Shown: positions 60,843-64,000 of the stretch, piece after piece
Numbering within the stretch: the first letter of the stretch is position 1
Layout of the letters: the number at the start of each line of letters is the position of its first letter
Assembly: GCF_027111315.2 (NCBI RefSeq)
Contig: NZ_CP114289.2
Span: forward strand, 3,472,001-3,536,000
Source of the DNA: Flavobacterium limnophilum
GTDB taxonomy: Bacteria > Bacteroidota > Bacteroidia > Flavobacteriales > Flavobacteriaceae
DNA length: 64,000 bases
Reading direction: 5' to 3'
Position numbers and translations under genes: made by a program
Notes under the pieces: model-generated
The model's database searches: none
The model's input: only the letters and a program-made list of their open reading frames with translations
Told to the model about the DNA's origin: nothing

Positions 60843-61817
60843 ATGAAATCAAATTTTAAAAACATCGGACTTTTAGCTTTAGCAACAATCTTCTTCTCAA
60901 GTTGTACCAACAATGAAGAGTTGGCTCCAATTCCTCCTACTGCAGCAGCATTTAAAGGAATTAATGAAGCCGGAATCAAGAAAAATACGCAAAATTTTAC
61001 AGCGACAGCTGGAGCTGGAACCATTACATTGACTTCTGCAAAAGGCGTTGTCATCACCTTAAACGGAAATGCCCTTACCAAAAACGGAAGTCCTGTAACC
61101 GGAGCCATCGACATCACGTTTATTGAACTTTTCGACAAAGGAAACATGCTCATCACTAACAAACCTACAATGGGAATTATGGCTGACGGAAATAGAAGTT
61201 TACTAAAATCGGGTGGCGAATTTTTCATCAAGGCTTCTCAAGGTGGTGTTGATCTAGTTTCAACAGGTTCAATACAATTGAAAGTTCCTGCCAATTTAAC
61301 TGGCGCTATTGATACAGCAATGACATTATGGAACGGAGTTATAGATGACAAAGGAAATTTAGCTTGGGCAGATGCAAGAAATGCTGCCGGAACAGCTGGT
61401 AAAGGAGGTGTAGAAGCAATGCAAAACACTTACTACGTTACTTTCGGAAACTTTGGATGGACCAATGTCGATAAATTTTACAGCGATCCAAGACCTAGAA
61501 CCACGATTCTTGCAGATGCTCCAGACGGATATGACAATACCAACAGTGCTATTTATTTGTCTTACGATGGCGAAGGGACGAACGCTCTTGCCAAACTAGA
61601 CACCTACACAGCGGCCGGATTATTTAGCGAACATTATGGACAAATTCCAATAGGATTGGCTTGTCACGTGATTTTTGCAACCGAAGACAACGGCAACTGG
61701 AGATACGCCATCAAAGCAGTGACGGTTCAAGCCAATGATGTTTACACATTCACACTAGCCGAAACAACAATCGGAACCGAAGCCCAATTAGTAGCCGCAA
61801 TCAATGCGATACAATAA
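60843..61817 (+). CDS. Lipoprotein of unknown function, probable ECF target
   Basis: 324 residues. Lipoprotein signal (NIGLLALATIFFSSCTNN), then an N-terminal beta-rich domain (ITLTSAKGVVITLNGNALTKNGSPVTGAIDITFIELF) like those of surface proteins with carboxypeptidase-regulatory folds, and a C-terminal part (AIYLSYDGEGTNALAKLDTYT; HVIFATEDNGNWRYAIKAVTV). I do not recognise a family. It lies 42 bp after a promoter-like repeat and divergent to the sigma factor gene. A hairpin follows it. Confidence 0.8.
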   Translation: MKSNFKNIGLLALATIFFSSCTNNEELAPIPPTAAAFKGINEAGIKKNTQNFTATAGAGTITLTSAKGVVITLNGNALTKNGSPVTGAIDITFIELFDKGNMLITNKPTMGIMADGNRSLLKSGGEFFIKASQGGVDLVSTGSIQLKVPANLTGAIDTAMTLWNGVIDDKGNLAWADARNAAGTAGKGGVEAMQNTYYVTFGNFGWTNVDKFYSDPRPRTTILADAPDGYDNTNSAIYLSYDGEGTNALAKLDTYTAAGLFSEHYGQIPIGLACHVIFATEDNGNWRYAIKAVTVQANDVYTFTLAETTIGTEAQLVAAINAIQ

Positions 61818-61840
61818 CACAAAATAGAACTTTTTGAACG

Positions 61841-61867
61841 AAGTGGTGATTTGCTCACCACTTTTTT
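61841..61867 (+). terminator. Hairpin after the lipoprotein gene
   Basis: AAGTGGTGA (61841-61849) and TCACCACTT (61855-61863) with a 5-nt loop then T-run; a terminator or attenuator before the PKD gene. Confidence 0.8.
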
Positions 61868-61901
61868 CTATTTTTAGAACTTTAATCAAACCGTAACGAT
61901 T

Positions 61902-63860
61902 ATGAAAAACCTAATAACTCTTTTCTGTTTACTATTATCTATCTTCACTTTTTCGCAAACCAAAGTAAAAGATACCGTAACCCGAAGAGCCACTATTACT
62001 TATAATCAAAAGGAAAATGCGGTAAAATTCAAGCCCGAAACGCCGCCTTTAATCCCGATTGCCGGTGCGCCAAAACCATCCTATTCTTATTTATGGGAAT
62101 TTGGCGATGGGCATTACAGCAAGGAAGCCGAACCCAAACACGTCTATAAAAACAAAGGAACTTACAAAACTAGGCTTGCCGTAACCAACAATTACGACAA
62201 CGGAAAACCACCCGCAACAAGACCAAAAGCAGTTGTGGTAAACGATATTTCGAATGAAGAAGTTTATACCGATATCGCTTCCATCGAAGACCAAAATGGG
62301 TTGTCCATCCAAAAAAATGCCGACCCTATTCCCGACCAGCAAATGGAAGTAATCGTGAGCTATCAAAATATGGAAAACTATGTTGCCGACGGGAAATTAT
62401 ATCTATTTTACAACGAAAAACAATTCAAAAACAACAACTTTGAATTGATCGATTTCAGGACTTATGCCGGAGAAAGAGAAGTCAAGGAAAATCTAGTGGC
62501 GAACGTGAATGATTTAGAAAATTCGGATTCGTATTTGGCTTCCGAAAATACTTTGGCAAAAGCCAAAAAATATAGAAACACAACAACTGAAGAAGACTTA
62601 GACGCCACTTTATTGGAAGCCAAGAAAACATACAAAAACGTAACAATCCTTGAATTTGACGGCGTGAATCCGGGCGAAACCCGCAACGTGTTTTTTACCC
62701 ACAAAACCACGCCCGAAATGATCAAAGACACCAGCGCCACCATAACAATGCGAAGTGTTTTTGTCCCAAACCGAAGTTTCAAAAACCACAAAGTCAAAAA
62801 TCTCGAAATGGAAATCGTGACTTCCCACGACCCCAACAAAATGGGTTCCAACGGAAGTTTTATGAATTATAGGTTGGTGCGATTCAAAAGAGTCAACTTC
62901 AAAACGCGTTTTCAAAACAATGGCGAAGGTCCAGCCAGAATGATTCGACTAGAAACCGATATTCCGAATATGTTCGACAAAAAAACGTTCCAAATCGAAG
63001 ATATGTATCCAAAATGCCCTATTTGTCCAAAAGGCGAAGAACCCACAACGAGTTGTTTAGACACAATCATCAAGCAAAAACAGATATTTTTCACTTTCAA
63101 AAACATTTATTTGCCAGGAAGCGAACAGAAAAACGTCAAAGAAAAAGACAGCACCAAAGGATTTGTCAAGTATTCGATGAAATTCAACAAAGACTTTCAT
63201 AAAGTAAATACCAAAAGTAGAACTGCCATTATTTTCGACAAAAACGAACCCATAATTACCAATTATGCCACTACCCGATTCTCGCCGGGAATTTCTGTTG
63301 GAGCCAAAGCAGGTTATAATTTCTATCCTGATTTAGAAAATTCCAAAAGTTATTTTGTGGGAGCAACCATTTCACCTTTCAAGTCCTACAGATGGTATTG
63401 GCAAGCGGAATTAATTAATAGTATCCACAAATACAATGCTGCAACCACAATTACTACAGGTTTTGCTACATCGGCAAATGGAGTTCGACAACCCACCCGA
63501 ACTACTACAACATTGAGTTATTCTAATATCAATAACGAAATCCCACTACTTATTCGCTATAATATCAATAATTTCATAGGAATTGGAGCTGGAATTCAAG
63601 CCAATATTAACGCTTCAGAAAAGCAAGAAGAACATACAAAAACAGAATATTTCGAATCTGAAAAACCAGATTCGATTATTATTAAAACCGAAGAAAATAT
63701 TGTTTCAAACAGTGAAAGTTTTACCAATTTCAAAACTGGATTGTTGTTTGATTTAACCCTTGGTGCAGCGAGAATTGGCCCGAGTTTCGGCGCGAGATAT
63801 GTGATGAATTTCGAAGACAATTTCAATTATATTCAGTTGTATGGTATTTGGAAGTTTTAA
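61902..63860 (+). CDS. PKD-domain outer-membrane protein
   Basis: 652 residues. Signal peptide (to about 19), a PKD domain (about 50-110: YLWEFGDGHYSKEAEPKHVYKNKGTYKTRL), a long middle region of unknown fold (about 115-465) with MIRLETDIPNMFDKKTFQIED and a CPICPKGEEPTTSC pair of cysteines, and a C-terminal part that looks like an outer-membrane barrel (FSPGISVGAKAGYNFYPD; GIGAGIQANINASEK; ending IQLYGIWKF). It probably acts at the cell surface. Its placement after the lipoprotein suggests one function. Confidence 0.8.
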   Translation: MKNLITLFCLLLSIFTFSQTKVKDTVTRRATITYNQKENAVKFKPETPPLIPIAGAPKPSYSYLWEFGDGHYSKEAEPKHVYKNKGTYKTRLAVTNNYDNGKPPATRPKAVVVNDISNEEVYTDIASIEDQNGLSIQKNADPIPDQQMEVIVSYQNMENYVADGKLYLFYNEKQFKNNNFELIDFRTYAGEREVKENLVANVNDLENSDSYLASENTLAKAKKYRNTTTEEDLDATLLEAKKTYKNVTILEFDGVNPGETRNVFFTHKTTPEMIKDTSATITMRSVFVPNRSFKNHKVKNLEMEIVTSHDPNKMGSNGSFMNYRLVRFKRVNFKTRFQNNGEGPARMIRLETDIPNMFDKKTFQIEDMYPKCPICPKGEEPTTSCLDTIIKQKQIFFTFKNIYLPGSEQKNVKEKDSTKGFVKYSMKFNKDFHKVNTKSRTAIIFDKNEPIITNYATTRFSPGISVGAKAGYNFYPDLENSKSYFVGATISPFKSYRWYWQAELINSIHKYNAATTITTGFATSANGVRQPTRTTTTLSYSNINNEIPLLIRYNINNFIGIGAGIQANINASEKQEEHTKTEYFESEKPDSIIIKTEENIVSNSESFTNFKTGLLFDLTLGAARIGPSFGARYVMNFEDNFNYIQLYGIWKF

Positions 63861-63966
63861 TTATTGGCACACGCCTCTCGACTGCGCTCGAGATGACAAA
63901 CACGGATTTAAACAGATTTTCACTGATTTACTTTAACAAAACTGACTTAATAAACTTAATTCCTTA
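63861..63966. repeat. Repeat-bearing intergenic sequence
   Basis: CTCTCGACTGCGCTCGAGATG at 63877 holds the palindrome CTCGA-CTGCGC-TCGAG, followed by ACAAACACGGATTTAAACAG, a relative of the CACAGATT family. Both look like short dispersed repeats. Confidence 0.55.
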
Positions 63967-64000
63967 ATGGTTAAAAAACTTTTTTATCTGCTGCTCTTTA
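63967..64000 (+). CDS. Start of an unidentified CDS with signal-like N-terminus
   Basis: ATG at 63967 opens MVKKLFYLLLF and the window ends. A positively charged start followed by hydrophobic residues suggests a signal peptide. It may continue the ECF-linked gene group. Nothing more can be said. Confidence 0.5.
   Translation, partial: MVKKLFYLLLF

Overview
The window looks like chromosomal DNA of a Flavobacterium-type Bacteroidota. The evidence is the AT-rich sequence, type IX secretion (T9SS) C-terminal sorting domains, PorT, a SusC/SusD polysaccharide utilisation locus with a hybrid two-component regulator, DUF4296/DUF4271/DUF3098 genes, and TAnnTTTG-type promoter elements. No rRNA, prophage, transposase or CRISPR array is visible; one tRNA-Ser is present.

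Layout. (1) 1-7000, minus strand: a phosphate-starvation block, phoB-phoR, an OprP-like porin, pstS, pstC, pstA and the start of pstB. Pho-box-like 11-bp direct repeats precede the porin and pstS. (2) 7.0-11.5 kb: three T9SS-sorted or secreted proteins and a LuxE-family acyl-protein synthetase. (3) 11.7-25.6 kb, minus: a pectic-galactan utilisation locus (HTCS regulator, SusC, SusD, SusE/F-like protein, GH53 endo-galactanase, GH2 beta-galactosidase). (4) 25.8-26.3 kb: a RelE-type toxin gene, frameshifted, with its antitoxin. (5) 26.3-45.5 kb: housekeeping genes (tyrS, pyrC-like, hemD, leuS, ftsX, uppP, truB, pyrH, frr, a cation/proton antiporter). (6) 45.6-50.6 kb: an RND/MMPL exporter, a MORN-repeat protein next to a broken copy of the exporter's 3' end, and a pectinesterase. 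(7) 50.9-59.1 kb: asnS, a GxxExxY gene in a nest of repeats, rpoN, porT, tRNA-Ser, asparaginase, an acyltransferase, tatD. (8) 59.2-63.9 kb: an ECF sigma factor with a membrane TPR protein (probable anti-sigma), then a lipoprotein and a PKD/beta-barrel protein read the other way from promoter-like repeats.

The most unusual feature is in leuS. A 489-bp segment bounded by 36-bp inverted repeats, each containing a 9-bp-stem hairpin, encodes a DUF559 (PD-(D/E)XK-like) domain and sits in frame inside the editing region of leucyl-tRNA synthetase. A second small nuclease-like gene (GxxExxY) at 52.5 kb is also bracketed by short inverted/direct repeats, and an ORF-less relative of those repeats lies between pstA and pstB. 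Together they suggest palindromic repeats associated with small nuclease domains as a mobile-element class in this genome.

Other signals: three fixed-spacing promoter-like repeats next to the ECF sigma gene, two of them exactly the same distance from a start codon; three copies of the 3' end of the LuxE-like gene, each abutting the stop of a convergent gene; an exact 5 x 11-bp Pho-box array; and a separate 5 x 11-bp AGTAAC array of unknown role. All calls come from reading the sequence; no database search was run.
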